In this document: positions 42,624 to 51,666 of the stretch, in pieces
How positions within the stretch are numbered: position 1 is the stretch's first letter
Layout: each line of letters begins with the position of its first letter
Assembly (NCBI GenBank): GCA_964642315.1
Contig: CAZXOG010000001.1
Span: 434,001-498,000 of the forward strand
Source of the DNA: JAGVDM01 sp964642315
GTDB lineage: Bacteria; Patescibacteriota; Gracilibacteria; Peribacterales; Peribacteraceae
Direction: 5' to 3'
Length of the DNA stretch: 64,000 nucleotides
Translations under genes and position numbers: made by a program
Notes under the pieces: model-generated
What the model saw: the letters and a program-made list of their open reading frames with translations, nothing else
Told to the model about the DNA's origin: nothing
Database searches by the model: none

Positions 42624-43331
42624 CTACTTCACGTTTTCGATCGCCGTCTTGAACGCATCAATCTGCTGCGCTCCGGAAACGATCTGCGACTCCTTCGTCT
42701 TGTTGTTGTACACGATGTTCCCCGGTGTGCCGCGGATGCCTGCGGCTGCGCCGGCGTTCATCTGATCCTTGATCTTCTGCGTGTACTTTCCATCCTCAAG
42801 GCAACTCTCGAACTTGCTCTTGTTCAGCTTGAGCTCCTCCGCGTACGCGACGAGCTGCGTGTTGTCTGGGCCCTTCTCGATGAGGATATCCGCATACTCC
42901 CAGAATTTTCCTTGCTCGCCCGCGCACTCGCTCGCCTCGGCGGCTTTCTGCGCATTCGGGTGGAAGCCGAGCGGGTAGTGGCGGTACACCCAGTTCACAT
43001 CGTCCACCTCATCGACGAGCTGCTTCATCGTCGGGTGGTGGCGCTTGCAGAACGGGCATTCGAAATCCGAATACTCGATCACGGAGATCGTGGCATCCGG
43101 GTCGCCCTTGATGTGATCCGTATCCGGATCGACCGGCGGAACATCCGCGGCAGGTTGCGGTTGCGGGGCTGGCTGCGGATTTGCAGGAGCCTCCTTGGCA
43201 GCCGGGGCTCCGGTCTTCGCCGGCGATCCGCCGACGCCGACAGCGACGCCGTACCCGATAATGACGCCGATGAGAACCATGGAAACCCCGAACCACGGGT
43301 TGCTGGCTCCGGGGAATGAACTCTTATCCAT
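42624..43331 (-). CDS. Membrane-anchored DsbA-family protein
   Basis: A 235-residue protein starting MDKSSFPGASNPW (43331): one N-terminal membrane helix (about 13-34), a Pro/Ala/Gln linker, then a thioredoxin fold of the DsbA type with CPFC in SDFECPFCKRHH (about residue 92), the YRHYPLGFHPNAQKAAEAS segment and IRGTPGNIVYN with cis-proline. It should introduce disulfides into exported proteins, in keeping with the cysteine-rich proteins here. A GTG start at 43379, directly after the upstream stop, is an alternative. Confidence 0.9.
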   Translation of the reverse strand: MDKSSFPGASNPWFGVSMVLIGVIIGYGVAVGVGGSPAKTGAPAAKEAPANPQPAPQPQPAADVPPVDPDTDHIKGDPDATISVIEYSDFECPFCKRHHPTMKQLVDEVDDVNWVYRHYPLGFHPNAQKAAEASECAGEQGKFWEYADILIEKGPDNTQLVAYAEELKLNKSKFESCLEDGKYTQKIKDQMNAGAAAGIRGTPGNIVYNNKTKESQIVSGAQQIDAFKTAIENVK

Positions 43332-43379
43332 GAGAAATGAATGGGAAAGAAGTAGAAGAAGTTTCGGGGCATTCAGCAC

Positions 43380-43835
43380 TCACTCGCGTTTCACGAGGGT
43401 GTGTGCAGAGGAATCCGCCAACGCATACAGAGGGCCGCCCCTTGCAGTCGGGAACAATGCAACATACGCATCGGTACCGAAGAGCGGCTGTTGGATAAGA
43501 GGGGGGAAGACACTTTCGACAACAATTCCCCCGGGAACCTGGGCAAGAGATTCCTCTTTCATGCCGTGCACTGCACTTACGAAACACGCCTTGCCATCCT
43601 GGCATCCCTTCGATGCATGTGCATCGTACGCAGCACCATCCGGCATTGCATCGCTCACCGGCGTGAAGAGCTGGCAGAGCAGGGTATCCTCGCTCTGTGG
43701 AAGCACAGCCTGCTCGCCGAGCGTTCCGAGATGCGCGGCGAATACGCTCGTCACGGACAGGAACCCCCCCGTGCAGACAGAGCATTGCAGGCAGAGAGCA
43801 AGGAGGCCGCTTGCGACAACGGAAACACGATGCAA
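43380..43835 (-). CDS. Exported hypothetical protein with several cysteines
   Basis: A 151-residue protein with a signal peptide (MHRVSVVASGLLALCLQCSV) and, after it, further cysteines in DTLLCQLF, SKGCQDGKACF. No family recognised. It is the first gene of a minus-strand run, followed by dsbA after a 48-base gap; the pairing suggests it is a DsbA client or partner. Confidence 0.55.
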   Translation of the reverse strand: MHRVSVVASGLLALCLQCSVCTGGFLSVTSVFAAHLGTLGEQAVLPQSEDTLLCQLFTPVSDAMPDGAAYDAHASKGCQDGKACFVSAVHGMKEESLAQVPGGIVVESVFPPLIQQPLFGTDAYVALFPTARGGPLYALADSSAHTLVKRE

Positions 43836-43951
43836 CGTGGGCGCAGTCTACTCACGATGCTCGGGGAATGCACGACCGGCCGCAATCCGGAGATTGAGGA
43901 AGAGCGAACTTATGGCGTACGTATACATGACAGAACAGACGCACGATCAAC

Positions 43952-44027
43952 TGGTGGCCCAGGCCAGGATCGAACTGGCGACACCTCGCTCTTCAGGCGA
44001 GTGCTCTACCAACTGAGCTACCGGGCC
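43952..44027 (-). tRNA. tRNA-Phe(GAA)
   Basis: Minus strand. Acceptor GGCCCGG/CTGGGCC with one G-T pair, D arm GCTC...GAGC, anticodon stem CTCGC/GCGAG around CTGAAGA (anticodon GAA), T loop GTTCGATCC, encoded CCA. Confidence 0.95.
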
Positions 44028-44122
44028 ACTCGTCGGCACGCGTCACTCTAGCAAGGAGCAACTTCCCTGAGAAGAGATTTCCGCGGCAAGAGCCGCGGAT
44101 GGCACATCGTGCGATTTTCTGG

Positions 44123-44128
44123 TATAAT
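44123..44128 (+). promoter_or_regulatory. -10 element of the histidine kinase gene
   Basis: A perfect TATAAT preceded by TGG, 24 bases before the ATG at 44153. Unlike most genes here it leaves room for a short leader. Confidence 0.6.
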
Positions 44129-44152
44129 ACTCATAAAGAAAACTCCAAATTT

Positions 44153-45553
44153 ATGGTCTTCGCCAAGCTGAAACGCAGCGCGGATCTTGCCACAATCATC
44201 GCGGTCGTCGTAACGATCGCGGGAATCAGCGCGCTTGGCACGTATTTCTACGACCGCAGCCATACGGTGCTCGATGGCATGCTCAAAGCGAAATTACAGC
44301 AGGTTGCGGGCGTCTCCGCCCTGCTGATCCGGGGGGAAGATATCGAGGCTGTCCGGGGAGAATCTTCACAGCAATCTCTGGAATACAAACGGCTTATCCG
44401 GCAACTCCTCGGGATCAAGCACTCGATGACGGACGTGCGGTACGTGTACATCATGCGGCAGACGGAAGATCCGTTCGTGCTGGAATTCGTCGCCGACGCG
44501 GATGCCGCCGAACCGCCGTCCGCGCTCGATGAAAACGGGAACGGCGTCCTCGATCCGCTTGAGCAGCCGTCGCAGCCAGGCGACCTGTACCCGACCGATG
44601 ACGTGCCGGCACTGCAGGGAGAAGCCTTTCTCCATGCCACAGCGGACGAGGAGGTTACGCAGGACAAGTGGGGAACATTCATGTCCGGCTACGCGCCGAT
44701 CCGCACGGAAGAAGGCCGGACCGTCGGCGTCCTCGGCATCGACATGCTCGAAGCCGACTACCAGATCCGGCTGCGGAGCATCTTCACCGCGTTCACGCTC
44801 GAACTGCTCCTCGCGATCTGCATCATTATCATCGCAGCAATCGCCTTCACGATCATCCGCCGCAATCAGGAAACAGCACGCAGAGTCGAAGAAGAGCGGA
44901 ACTGGCTCACGCAGCTCGCGCTCCACCAGATCGGAGGAGTGCTGAGCATCTTCCGGTTCACCATGGAGATCATCAAGGAGAAGATCGGCAACCGCTGCCG
45001 CTCCCTGAAAATCTGCGAGGAATGCCATGCGCTCGAAGCGGGCACAGACCGCCTGGACACGCTCTTTAAGAAGCTGCAGGCGGCAGACAGCGTCCGCGCA
45101 GAACATATTTCCTATCGTGCAGCCCCTTGCGAGCTGCGGCCGCTTATTGAGCGGGAAGCTGCCAAATTCCCCAAACGCACGATGACAATCGTGATGCGTG
45201 GCAAGATGCCGCTTCGGGCGGACCCCGACGTTGTGAGCGGCATTCTGCACGAGCTCCTGAGCAATGCCGTGCAGTTCTCCAGGAGCCCCTCGGCAATCAC
45301 TGTGAGGGCGCGCCGCACGTTGCACGATGTCGAAATCACCGTCGAGGATCACGGCATTGGCATCAGCGCGGAGGACCTGCCTCACGTCTGCGAACGGCTC
45401 TTCGTGGGCAAGCGGACATGGGAGCAGCATCCCCGGGCGCTCGGTCTTGGGCTCTACATCGCGAAAGGCATCGTGGAGCACATAGGCGGGAGCCTGAACA
45501 TCGAAAGCGAGGAGGGGAAGGGGACGAAAGTCACGGTCAAAATCCCACAGTAA
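44153..45553 (+). CDS. Orphan sensor histidine kinase
   Basis: A 466-residue membrane kinase: TM1 (about 14-34), an extracytoplasmic sensor (about 35-215), TM2 (about 218-240), a dimerisation helix pair with the likely phospho-acceptor His in LTQLALHQIGGVLS, then the ATPase domain with N box HELLSNAVQFS, G1 DHGIGIS and G2 GLGLYIAKGIVEHIGG. The sensor contains DENGNGVLDPLE, an EF-hand-like acidic loop that could bind calcium. The H box has HQI rather than the common HE/HD. No response regulator gene lies nearby. Confidence 0.85.
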   Translation: MVFAKLKRSADLATIIAVVVTIAGISALGTYFYDRSHTVLDGMLKAKLQQVAGVSALLIRGEDIEAVRGESSQQSLEYKRLIRQLLGIKHSMTDVRYVYIMRQTEDPFVLEFVADADAAEPPSALDENGNGVLDPLEQPSQPGDLYPTDDVPALQGEAFLHATADEEVTQDKWGTFMSGYAPIRTEEGRTVGVLGIDMLEADYQIRLRSIFTAFTLELLLAICIIIIAAIAFTIIRRNQETARRVEEERNWLTQLALHQIGGVLSIFRFTMEIIKEKIGNRCRSLKICEECHALEAGTDRLDTLFKKLQAADSVRAEHISYRAAPCELRPLIEREAAKFPKRTMTIVMRGKMPLRADPDVVSGILHELLSNAVQFSRSPSAITVRARRTLHDVEITVEDHGIGISAEDLPHVCERLFVGKRTWEQHPRALGLGLYIAKGIVEHIGGSLNIESEEGKGTKVTVKIPQ

Positions 45554-45567
45554 GGCAGGATTCAATG

Positions 45568-45645
45568 TGGTGGAGCTGAGGGGAATCGAACCCCTGACCT
45601 CCGCAATGCGAATGCGGCGCTCTAAGCCAGCTGAGCTACAGCCCC
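45568..45645 (-). tRNA. tRNA-Ala(CGC)
   Basis: Minus strand. Acceptor GGGGCTG/CAGCTCC with one G-T pair, anticodon stem CCGCA/TGCGG around TTCGCAT (anticodon CGC), T loop GTTCGATTC, encoded CCA. Confidence 0.93.
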
Positions 45646-45653
45646 ACGGGGCA

Positions 45654-45682
45654 TGAAAGGCAAACCTGCGGTTTCCCTTTCA
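45654..45682 (-). terminator. Hairpin downstream of obg
   Basis: TGAAAGG-C-AAACC, TGC loop, GGTTT-C-CCTTTCA: 12 pairs with one C/C mismatch, about 70 bases past the obg stop. The core is the same as in the hairpin at 40587-40619. Confidence 0.5.
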
Positions 45683-45754
45683 GTGCAAAGAACGGAAAGC
45701 CGCGCAAACAGTACCGTACGGGTCCCCCGCTGACAACAGCTTCCTCTGCGGAGT

Positions 45755-47089
45755 TCAGAGGCGGATATGCTCCGATACGGGGATATCCCCGATGAAGATC
45801 TCCCCCGTGGCAGACCCCCGCTCAGATTCCCGCCGGAGTGCCTTGGAAAGGCCGATGCGTTCCACAACATCGCGGAAGCGGCGGACCGCGCCGGGGGAAG
45901 TGAAGTTCGTCATGCGGACGAACTGCTCAATGCGGTCGCCCCGCACGATGATCGATCCATCTTCCCTGCGGGTAATCCTGTACGCACCCATGCGGTCGGA
46001 GATGCGCTGCGGTTCGAGGACGGGGAGATCTTCGCTCTCCGGCGGCGTCTGCTCGATTGCCCGCTGCCGCTCGCGGAAGGTGAGGACAAGGGGGAGGAGG
46101 GACTGCATGAGCTCCTTGGTTCCCGCAGTCGTCGCCGCAGAAAGCCGCGCATCAAGGCGGATGCCGAAGCGCTCCGAGAGTTCTTCCGCAAGCGTTTCCA
46201 TTCCTTCAGGCAGGAGGTCGCACTTGTTGAGCACGACGAGTTCCTGCTTCTCTGCAAGAACGGGGGAGTACTTCATGAGTTCTGTGCGGATCGTCCGGTA
46301 ATCCTGTGCGAGGATGCTGACATCTGCGCCGCCCTCTGCCGTAAGCGCATGCGAGAGATCAAGAAGGTGGAGGAGAATCCCGCAGCGCTCAATGTGACGG
46401 AGGAACTGGTGGCCGAGGCCTTTCCCATCGCTCGCGCCCTCGATGAGTCCCGGAACATCGCAGAGGATGAACGAACGATCAGCAATGTGCACAACACCCA
46501 GATTCGGCACGAGTGTCGTGAAGGGGTACTCCGCGATCTTCGGGCGTGCAGCACTTACGACAGAGATGAGCGTGGATTTGCCGGAGCTTGGGAGGCCGAT
46601 GATCCCCACATCGGCAACGAGCTTGAGCGTGAGCTGGACTTTGCGGTGCTCGCCCGGATCGCCGAGTTCGGCGAAATCCGGGCGCTGGCGAACGGAGGAA
46701 AGGAAATGCGCGTTGCCGTACCCCCCCCGCCCGCCCCGGGCCAGGAGCGCCTGGTCGCCGTGTTCCCGCAGGTCGGCAAGGATCGTGCCGTCCGCAGCGT
46801 CTTTCACGACTGTTCCCGGCGGCACCGGGAGCAGCAGATCCTCACCATCCTTGCCCCGCTTGTTCTTGCCAAGTCCATAGTGGCCGTGCTCTGCCTCGAA
46901 CACCTTGCGGGAGGCAAAATCGCTGAAGGTATCGGTATTCTGATCCGCAAGGAGAATGACGTCGCCGCCCTTGCCGCCATCGCCGCCATCGGGCCCGCCC
47001 TTGGGCACGAACTTCTCCCTGCGCCAGGAAACGCAGCCGCGGCCTCCGTTGCCGCCGCGGAGCTCAATGGTGGCTTCGTCGAGGAACAC
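45755..47089 (-). CDS. obg: Obg family GTPase
   Basis: A 444-residue Obg GTPase, involved in 50S subunit maturation and stress control. The glycine-rich N-domain (FLDEATIELRGGNGGRGCVS and GGDGGKGGDV) is followed by the G domain, with G1 GLPSSGKSTL, G2 PFTTLVPNLGVV, G3 DVPGLIEGAS and G4 NKCDLL, and by the C-terminal OCT domain. GTG 47089 is the start because the glycine-rich domain begins there, though the frame is open to 47251. Confidence 0.95.
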   Translation of the reverse strand: MFLDEATIELRGGNGGRGCVSWRREKFVPKGGPDGGDGGKGGDVILLADQNTDTFSDFASRKVFEAEHGHYGLGKNKRGKDGEDLLLPVPPGTVVKDAADGTILADLREHGDQALLARGGRGGYGNAHFLSSVRQRPDFAELGDPGEHRKVQLTLKLVADVGIIGLPSSGKSTLISVVSAARPKIAEYPFTTLVPNLGVVHIADRSFILCDVPGLIEGASDGKGLGHQFLRHIERCGILLHLLDLSHALTAEGGADVSILAQDYRTIRTELMKYSPVLAEKQELVVLNKCDLLPEGMETLAEELSERFGIRLDARLSAATTAGTKELMQSLLPLVLTFRERQRAIEQTPPESEDLPVLEPQRISDRMGAYRITRREDGSIIVRGDRIEQFVRMTNFTSPGAVRRFRDVVERIGLSKALRRESERGSATGEIFIGDIPVSEHIRL

Positions 47090-47133
47090 GGGGGAATATT
47101 GACAGAAAAACTCCCCAGGGGTAAGCCAAGAGC

Positions 47134-47415
47134 ATGCCTTTATCGAAAGCGGAACAGGATCTCTTCGATCAGCTCGTCCAGGTGATGGAACACGCCGATA
47201 GGAGCCCGACTCCCGATCTGGCACTGGCGCTCCACTACGGGGAAGAGGCACTTTCGGGATGCGAGAGCGTGAACAGGATCAGTGATCTCGCTCGCTCGGC
47301 AATCCAGCATCTCGCCGAGAAGAACCCGGATGGCCTGCGGGAGGCGATCGCACAGGCGAGCCCGTCCGCAGCATTCCGGTTCAACGCCATCCTTGGCGTC
47401 GATGCCGCCGCGTGA
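47134..47415 (+). CDS. Small hypothetical helical protein
   Basis: A 93-residue soluble protein, helical throughout, starting MPLSKAEQDLFDQLVQVMEH. No motif or family recognised. It is divergent from obg and ends 29 bases before the dnaK CIRCE element. Confidence 0.55.
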   Translation: MPLSKAEQDLFDQLVQVMEHADRSPTPDLALALHYGEEALSGCESVNRISDLARSAIQHLAEKNPDGLREAIAQASPSAAFRFNAILGVDAAA

Positions 47416-47443
47416 AGAGCCAGTCCTGCTTGACCGGAGCAGA

Positions 47444-47470
47444 TTGTCACTCTAAACTCCCGAGTGATAA
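47444..47470. promoter_or_regulatory. CIRCE element (HrcA operator) at dnaK
   Basis: TTGTCACTC, nine bases, GAGTGATAA. The spacer holds TAAACT (47453-47458), a likely -10, so HrcA binding would block transcription start directly. The ATG of dnaK is 23 bases beyond the site. One G/T-type change keeps the arms pairing with a single wobble position. Confidence 0.88.
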
Positions 47471-47493
47471 TTCGTCTTTTCCTACCTTTTCCT

Positions 47494-49395
47494 ATGTCGA
47501 AAATCATCGGAATTGACCTCGGGACGACGAACTCCTGCATGGCGGTCATCGAAGGCGGCGAGCCGACGGTGATTCCAAATGCGGAAGGCAACCGCACAAC
47601 TCCGTCGGTCGTCGCGTACAAGGATGGCAGCACTCTGGTGGGAATCCCCGCGAAACGCCAGGCCGTAACGAACGCACGCAACACTGTTTTCTCCGCAAAG
47701 CGCCTCATCGGCCGGAGGTTCGATGAAGTGCAGGAGGAAGCGCGGCGCATGCCCTTCACGGTGAAAGGGGGAAGGGAAGGCCGAGCAGTGATCGAGGTAA
47801 ACGGCCACGAGATGCTTCCGCAGGAAGTAAGCGCAAAAGTTCTGCAGAAGCTCAAGCAGGACGCGGAGGCGTTCCTCGGAACCACGGTGTCCAAAGCGGT
47901 CATCACCGTGCCCGCGTACTTCGACGATTCCCAGCGTCAGGCAACGAAAGAGGCAGGGGAGATCGCCGGACTCGAGGTGGTGCGCATCCTAAACGAGCCG
48001 ACAGCCGCATCCCTCGCGTACGGACTCGATAAAGGCAAGGAGCACAAGATCGCCGTGTACGACCTCGGCGGCGGAACATTCGACATTTCCATTCTCGATC
48101 TCGCGGAAGGCGTGTTCGAAGTGCTCGCGACGAACGGCGACACCCACCTCGGCGGCGACAACTTCGATCAGGTCGTCATGGATTGGATGATCGAGGAATT
48201 CAAGAAGGATCAGGGGATTGATCTGAGCGCGGACAAGATCGCCCTCCAGCGGCTGCGCGAGGAGGCAGAGAAAGCGAAGATCGAGCTCTCCTCGGCCACG
48301 GAGACCGAGATCAACCTGCCGTTCATCACGGCGGACGCGAGCGGCCCCAAGCACCTGAGTCTGCGCCTGAGCAGGGCGAAGCTCGAGACCCTCGTCAAAG
48401 ACCTCGTCGAAAGGACCGAAGGCCCCTGCGAGCGCGCTCTCAAGGACGCCGGCGTCACGAAGGAACAGATTCACGAAGTCGTCCTCGTCGGAGGAATGAC
48501 GCGCATGCCCGCGGTGCAGGCCAAGGTGAAGGAGCTCTTCGGCAAGGAGGGGCACAAGGGCGTGAACCCGGACGAAGTCGTGGCAGTCGGCGCGGCAATC
48601 CAGGCCGGCGTGCTCGGCGGCGACATCGATAAAGACATCGTCCTCGTGGACGTCACGCCGCTCTCGCTGGGGATAGAAACGCTCGGCGGCGTAGCCACGA
48701 AGATCATCGAACGCAACACGAAGATCCCCACGAAGAAGAGCCAGGTCTTCTCCACTGCGGCGGATAACCAGCCGTCCGTGGAAGTGCACGTGGTGCAGGG
48801 CGAACGCGAAATGGCAGGGGATAACAAGTCGCTCGGCCGCTTCATCCTCGATGGCATTCCGCCCTCCCCACGCGGCATGCCCCAGATCGAGGTGACGTTC
48901 GACATCGACAGCAATGGCATCCTGAATGTCACGGCTTCCGACAAGGGCACGGGCAAGGAGCAGCACATCACCATCAAGGGTTCCACCGGCCTCACGCCGG
49001 AAGAGATCGAGCAGATGAAGAAAGACGCGGAAATCCACGCGGAAGAAGACCGAAAGAAAAAGGAGCTCATCGATGCGCGGAACACAGCGGATGCGCTCGT
49101 GTTCAACCTGGAGAAGCAGATGCGTGAGCACGATGCCAAGCTGAGTGACGTCCTGAAGAAGAAGGTGAACACGAAAATTGGCGAAGTGAAAGAGATCTTG
49201 AAGAAGGAAGGCTCGACTGCCGAAGAAATCCGCAAAGCCGCAGACAGCCTCGCAACGGAGGCGCAGGAAATAGGCAAAGTGATCTACGAAGGGGCGAAGA
49301 AGGGCGGGGAAGGCAAGGAAGGGGATGCGGCAGAAAACGTTGTCGATGCCGAAGTGGTGGAGGAGAAGGACAGGAAGAAGAAGGGGAAGAAATAA
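47494..49395 (+). CDS. dnaK: Chaperone protein DnaK
   Basis: A 633-residue Hsp70. The ATPase domain has IGIDLGTTNSCMAV, FDDSQRQATKEAG, NEPTAASLAYGLDKG and YDLGGGTFDISIL; the substrate domain has DVTPLSLGIETLGG and SFDIDSNGILNVTASDKGT-like text; a charged Lys/Glu-rich tail ends KKKGKK instead of the usual EEVKK-like acidic end. It refolds proteins with DnaJ and GrpE, which are not in the window. The start MSKIIGIDLG at 47494 follows the CIRCE site. A hairpin with a T-run follows. Confidence 0.97.
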   Translation: MSKIIGIDLGTTNSCMAVIEGGEPTVIPNAEGNRTTPSVVAYKDGSTLVGIPAKRQAVTNARNTVFSAKRLIGRRFDEVQEEARRMPFTVKGGREGRAVIEVNGHEMLPQEVSAKVLQKLKQDAEAFLGTTVSKAVITVPAYFDDSQRQATKEAGEIAGLEVVRILNEPTAASLAYGLDKGKEHKIAVYDLGGGTFDISILDLAEGVFEVLATNGDTHLGGDNFDQVVMDWMIEEFKKDQGIDLSADKIALQRLREEAEKAKIELSSATETEINLPFITADASGPKHLSLRLSRAKLETLVKDLVERTEGPCERALKDAGVTKEQIHEVVLVGGMTRMPAVQAKVKELFGKEGHKGVNPDEVVAVGAAIQAGVLGGDIDKDIVLVDVTPLSLGIETLGGVATKIIERNTKIPTKKSQVFSTAADNQPSVEVHVVQGEREMAGDNKSLGRFILDGIPPSPRGMPQIEVTFDIDSNGILNVTASDKGTGKEQHITIKGSTGLTPEEIEQMKKDAEIHAEEDRKKKELIDARNTADALVFNLEKQMREHDAKLSDVLKKKVNTKIGEVKEILKKEGSTAEEIRKAADSLATEAQEIGKVIYEGAKKGGEGKEGDAAENVVDAEVVEEKDRKKKGKK

Positions 49396-49412
49396 TTCCG
49401 CAGCCAAGCCAC

Positions 49413-49434
49413 GGGGGTGCACAGCGCCCCTTTT
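49413..49434 (+). terminator. dnaK terminator
   Basis: GGGGGTGC, ACA loop, GCGCCCC, then TTTT, 17 bases past the dnaK stop. One bulged G in the stem. Confidence 0.65.
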
Positions 49435-49491
49435 GGCATGGAAAACCGCTGCAATTTCCCGGGGTACCCGTCCAGTCCTGCGCGTGCGCCG

Positions 49492-49887
49492 TTACCTCTT
49501 CTCGATGCCGGTCCATGCCATTTTCGTCTCGCTGAGGATCTTCCGCACGGCGGAAGATCCCGAGAAGTGGATAGAGTCAACGTCATCGAGTTCGCTCATC
49601 AGCGCGGAGGCCAAACCCTCCATTCTCGAAATGAGCGCGGTCCGCTGCTCGATTTCCTGCTCGGTCATGTCTCCGAGATCCGCATGGTCTAGCGCATGCG
49701 CGTAGCGCAGGAGCTTGCCGGCAACTGCGTCGAGGAGGTGCATGTGCCCCGCCTCCCGAAGCTCAGAGAGATTGGAATCCCGCATGATGCGCTCAGCGAG
49801 AGACACCAGCTCCTGGGCACCCGAGCGCTCAAGGGTGTCTTGTACCTCCTTCACGTGAATGACGTCCTGATTCCGCGGTTGTTCCAT
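49492..49887 (-). CDS. Hypothetical helical protein
   Basis: A 131-residue acidic, all-helical protein without a known family; it has no signal or membrane segment. It starts MEQPRNQDVIHVKEVQDTLE. A perfect TATAAT (minus strand) ends 6 bases before the ATG, one of the cleanest leaderless-type starts here. It converges on dnaK. Confidence 0.6.
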   Translation of the reverse strand: MEQPRNQDVIHVKEVQDTLERSGAQELVSLAERIMRDSNLSELREAGHMHLLDAVAGKLLRYAHALDHADLGDMTEQEIEQRTALISRMEGLASALMSELDDVDSIHFSGSSAVRKILSETKMAWTGIEKR

Positions 49888-50029
49888 AGTTATATTATAA
49901 CATAATTATTGTTTATTACAATGTTTCAAAGAAGGCGGCAGCTAGGGGGAAGGATAGCGGCTTCCTCGCATCTGACAATACCCAATAAATATCTTTGAAC
50001 TATATATGAATTTTGTAAATAATACGGAT

Positions 50030-50665
50030 ATGTCAGCCCCTGAGCGGGAAACAAATGATCCGGCAAGCCTTGCGTTCCTTGAACGGGACACGAGGAACGT
50101 CTTCGGTGCCCAGGGGCTCCTCCTGAGTGCCTGCGTGCGCAAGCGCGTGCAGCGCCTTGGCATCCCCGTGATGATGCAAGCGCAGCTCCTCCTGAAATCC
50201 GGCCTGGACAAGGATCGGTGCAGTGCCCGCGCATTGCTCGAGGAATCCTTGCCGAGAGACACCGGAGACCTCCTCGACCAGCGGTATTTCGGCGTCCTCT
50301 GGACGCTCGGGCGCATCGCGAAAGATGAGGGAAGGCACATCGATGCCCTGGAGCAGTTCATCACCGCGATCGAGGATTTCCCCTCGGCTGCCAGGGCGGA
50401 ACATTACCTCGCGATCGCGACGCTCCTGCGGGAGAACTTCGGACTGAGCGAATCGTACGCGGCTGCGGTGCTGCACCGGGGTATCCGCGCGCTCGCGCCG
50501 CGCGTGCAGCCGCAGACGCTCGAAAAAATCACGCAGGCATTCGCAGGGCTCGAAGTGAGCGGCAATGGCACCGGCCGCAGGCCGTTCTCCGAACGACTGC
50601 CGATCGGAGCGAAAGGCGCAACGCCGGAAGCAGGCAAACTGCTCGGCCGTGGAGCTGCGGACTAG
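50030..50665 (+). CDS. TPR-like helical protein
   Basis: A 211-residue protein starting MSAPERETND (50030). The first part, with VFGAQGLLLSACVRKRVQRLG, leads into a helix-turn-helix run (about 70-140, TLGRIAKDEGRHIDALEQFI and AEHYLAIATLLRENFGLSESY) of tetratricopeptide type. The hexamer AATAAT lies 6 bases before this ATG; ATG 50006 in the same frame would add 8 residues. Role unknown. Its stop overlaps the convergent gap by 4 bases. Confidence 0.6.
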   Translation: MSAPERETNDPASLAFLERDTRNVFGAQGLLLSACVRKRVQRLGIPVMMQAQLLLKSGLDKDRCSARALLEESLPRDTGDLLDQRYFGVLWTLGRIAKDEGRHIDALEQFITAIEDFPSAARAEHYLAIATLLRENFGLSESYAAAVLHRGIRALAPRVQPQTLEKITQAFAGLEVSGNGTGRRPFSERLPIGAKGATPEAGKLLGRGAAD

Positions 50666-51666
50666 AGCTGCTTGCCGACGAACGCGGCGAGCTCCACGAG
50701 GCGGTTGCTGTAGCCCCACTCGTTGTCGTACCAGCCGAAAACCTTGGCCAGATGCTTGCCGGAGATATTCGTGAGCGCCGCGTCAATGATGCAGCTCGAA
50801 GGATCGCCGACGATGTCGTGGGAAACGATCGGGTGCTCCTCTACGCGGAGAATCCCTTTCATCTTGCCCTGTGCGGCCTTCTTGAAGGCCGCATTGATCT
50901 CCTCCGCAGTCACAGGCTTCTCCGTTTCGACGGTGACGTCATTGAGGCTCCCCGTGGGGGTCGGCACACGGATGGAAATGCCGTCCATTTTTCCTTCGAG
51001 CTCAGGCACTACAAGGCCGATTGCCTTCGCGGCACCGGTGCTCGTCGGCACGATATTCACGGCTGCCGCGCGTGCGCGCCGCAAATCGCGGTGCGGCAGA
51101 TCAAGGAGGTTCTGGTCGTTCGTGTAGCTGTGGATCGTCGTCATGAACCCGTGCTTGATGCCGAATGAGTCCAGCAGCACTTTCATCATCGGAGCAAGGC
51201 AGTTTGTGGTGCACGAGGCGTTGCTCAGCACGTGCATCGTCTTTGGATTGTAGGTGTGCTCGTTCACGCCGAGGCAGAACGTGCCGTCGGCGCTGTCCTT
51301 GCACGGCGCGGAGATGATCACCTTCTTCGCGCCACCTTGCAGGTGGAGCGCCGCGCCCTCGCGCTTGGTGAAGACTCCTGTGCATTCCAGCACCACATCA
51401 ACCTTGAGATCCTTGTGCGGGAGCTTCGTGGGATCTTTTTCCGCCGTTGATTGGATTTCTTTGCCATTCACCACGAGCGCCCCGCGTTGTACCGAAACGT
51501 CGCCGGGGAAGATGCCGTACGTGGAGTCGTACTTGAAGAGGTGCGCGAGCGTCTCGTCTTCCGTGAGGTCGTTGATGAGCACGACGTGGAGCGACGGGTG
51601 CTTCTCCAGGATGATGCGCAGCGCCTGGCGGCCGATGCGCCCGAATCCGTTGATGGCGATGTTCAT
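50662..51666 (-). CDS. gap: Glyceraldehyde-3-phosphate dehydrogenase
   Basis: A 334-residue phosphorylating GAPDH. It opens INGFGRIGRQALRIIL (NAD fold) and has the catalytic Cys in SNASCTTNCLAPM, His in TTIHSYTNDQ, the phosphate-binding TGAAKAIG and the C-terminal WYDNEWGYSNRLVEL. It makes 1,3-bisphosphoglycerate and NADH in glycolysis, upstream of the pyruvate kinase at 25039. Length and motif order are normal. Divergent from the FkbM gene. Confidence 0.97.
   Translation of the reverse strand: MNIAINGFGRIGRQALRIILEKHPSLHVVLINDLTEDETLAHLFKYDSTYGIFPGDVSVQRGALVVNGKEIQSTAEKDPTKLPHKDLKVDVVLECTGVFTKREGAALHLQGGAKKVIISAPCKDSADGTFCLGVNEHTYNPKTMHVLSNASCTTNCLAPMMKVLLDSFGIKHGFMTTIHSYTNDQNLLDLPHRDLRRARAAAVNIVPTSTGAAKAIGLVVPELEGKMDGISIRVPTPTGSLNDVTVETEKPVTAEEINAAFKKAAQGKMKGILRVEEHPIVSHDIVGDPSSCIIDAALTNISGKHLAKVFGWYDNEWGYSNRLVELAAFVGKQL

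Noticed and set aside
47989..49422. 477-codon frame antisense to dnaK
   Set aside because: Shadow of dnaK, rich in Asp, His and Leu from reversed codons; no homology seen.
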